Positions 63,801 to 64,000 of a stretch of DNA of 64,000 bases are shown here, one piece after another. The translations under genes and the position numbers were made by a program. Numbering within the stretch: the first letter of the stretch is position 1; each line of letters starts with the position of its first letter. Below the pieces are notes generated by a model, which did no database searches, had not been told where the DNA came from, and saw nothing but the letters and a program-made list of their open reading frames with translations. This DNA comes from Seonamhaeicola sp. (GTDB taxonomy: Bacteria; Bacteroidota; Bacteroidia; Flavobacteriales; Flavobacteriaceae), in assembly GCF_028281565.1 (NCBI RefSeq), contig NZ_JANQJQ010000010.1, positions 1 through 64,000 on the forward strand, given 5' to 3'.

Positions 63801-63990
63801 CAATGCCTGATAATGTAAAATTACCATCAAAGTCAGTAACAGTTCCGGTTGTAGTGTTTTTTACTATGACATTAGCACCCGGTATTGGCATCCCAGTATC
63901 ATCTACTACGGTACCATTTACATCTGTTGTTTGAGCATAAACAGAAAGGGAAAGGCATAATGCCAGAATAAACATTAGTTTGTCTTTCAT
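60889..63990 (-). CDS. SusC-like TonB-dependent glucan transporter
   Basis: 1033 residues. Cleavable signal peptide (to about VYAQ), carboxypeptidase-regulatory-like domain (about 22-105, VNGTVVDDTGMPIPGANVIV), plug (EVVVVGYGTQKKKEVTGAVA; RIRGITTNGDNQPLILVDG) and barrel ending AKSYLLGVNLKF. It lacks the N-terminal STN domain present in the other SusC of this window, so it should not signal through FecR. First visible gene of the PUL operon; its start lies 10 bases from the right edge, so the promoter and any upstream regulator are outside the window. Confidence 0.95.
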   Translation of the reverse strand: MKDKLMFILALCLSLSVYAQTTDVNGTVVDDTGMPIPGANVIVKNTTTGTVTDFDGNFTLSGIDVGAVLSISYIGYITKEITVQNSDAITVQLDPDVAQLSEVVVVGYGTQKKKEVTGAVAVLDTEAIEKLNPTRVEQALQGQIAGVNIASNSGSPGAGSNIRIRGITTNGDNQPLILVDGNVISDLSVLNPNDIKSINVLKDATAGIYGVRGANGVIIITTKTGRKGSELKFTLDAFTGFQSTSKEIDLLGPLDFAIYVNDAFDETRYFVYPQEGTDWQDEVFQTASISDINLSASGGGEKSAYSFGISNLDQDGIVGGGKSNFRRTTARLSYNYDILENLKLTTTGLYTNSKKNNLPEGGIGTPLYNAVNINPDLPVYDENGDFSLAESVSSIEIINPVAQITNNHNITRVDRYSATIGLDYTFLENFTVSSKFQINYANVLDDVFRPVVDFGNGGSKSNSRTENEVQDFNAIFTDYTWDSYITYNNTFAEDHNLTVLLGASAFRTRGHYYGNTGFNLANGSNSVSDAFVDGWVGDRVDGRIVPRFDEAALASGADFFDSRLQSFFTRVQYNYKGKYLLSAVLRRDGSSNFGPNNKFGYFPSGSIGWNISDEDFWNQDGIINSLKLRTSYGIIGNDRIGSFGFITRLNGEATIAPGNATTLDDLIFGIASGVPGNPDLKWEEQESTNVGLDARLFNSKVRFSADAYRKRTKDLLFAPQASGVINPSLNPSSFPLVNAGTVENKGLEFSISYNDNFSDDFEFNIGFNLTTLDNEVVSVNGEIPPVGGEFGVGISQTGISRMVPGLPLGHFYGYKTNGVYQTQAELDALNATAPSGVYHSDNGGAQVGDLIFVDLNGDGEITPDDRTVIGDPIAELTMGFNIGFTYKNIDFSANAFASIGNDMIRDYERKDPTGNIGDYILHRWQGTGTSNSVPRVTSGGSINTNLLSDFFVEDASFVRLQNAQLGYTVNQDVLESLGIDRLRIYVSGNNLFTITDYKGFDPSAASNEPIGNGIDKGFYPVAKSYLLGVNLKF

Positions 63991-64000
63991 ATTTAGTATA

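Overview
The window looks like a chromosomal segment of a marine-type flavobacterium (Bacteroidota, Flavobacteriaceae). The evidence is the low G+C content, a complete gldK-gldL-gldM-gldN type IX secretion (T9SS) cluster, two SusC/SusD pairs, T9SS C-terminal sorting domains, a Bacteroidota-type topA without zinc fingers, a promoter matching TTG-N19-TAnnTTTG, and intergenic palindromes of the kind scattered through such genomes. No rRNA, CRISPR array, transposase or prophage gene was seen.

Layout. (1) About 0-20.8 kb is mostly conserved housekeeping. It holds a TPR-like protein, lptE, a sigma-54 activator and miaB on the minus strand, then two lipoproteins, a membrane protein, topA, a degenerate ureohydrolase and gldKLMN on the plus strand. 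These are followed by an FAD oxidoreductase, a DUF983 protein, an ABC-F ATPase, a secreted plant-type LRR protein and a CPXCG protein. (2) At 20.8-21.1 kb lies an initiator tRNA-fMet with its own promoter. A ~59-bp direct repeat of the tRNA 3' end runs into the end of an ECF sigma gene. (3) At 21.1-32.4 kb is a cell-surface-signalling SusCD locus: ECF sigma, divergent FecR anti-sigma, a SusC with an N-terminal STN signalling domain, SusD, a MORN protein and three consecutive DUF4369-thioredoxin lipoproteins. (4) At 32.6-64 kb is a large minus-strand polysaccharide utilisation locus (PUL) for beta-1,3-glucan (laminarin-like), continuing to the right edge.

How the PUL probably works (inference from families). 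A T9SS-secreted GH81 endo-beta-1,3-glucanase and a non-catalytic T9SS-secreted binding protein act outside the cell. SusC/SusD, a lipoprotein with three tandem copies of one module and a second binding lipoprotein capture the glucan. A GH16 laminarinase lipoprotein, two GH17-like lipoproteins and a GH30 (candidate beta-1,6-debranching) cut it. Two GPH-type symporters would carry oligosaccharides into the cytoplasm. There, two GH17 enzymes without signal peptides and a 1150-residue GH149/GH161-type phosphorylase would finish the job. No GH3 beta-glucosidase is encoded here, so the final steps look phosphorolytic. The most unusual protein is a clan GH-A glycosidase fused to what looks like an outer-membrane beta-barrel.

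The window joins the two halves functionally: gldKLMN encodes the T9SS core motor and core ring parts, and the GH81 and 528-residue proteins at the far end of the PUL carry T9SS sorting domains. No PUL regulator is present; it would have to lie beyond the right edge or elsewhere.
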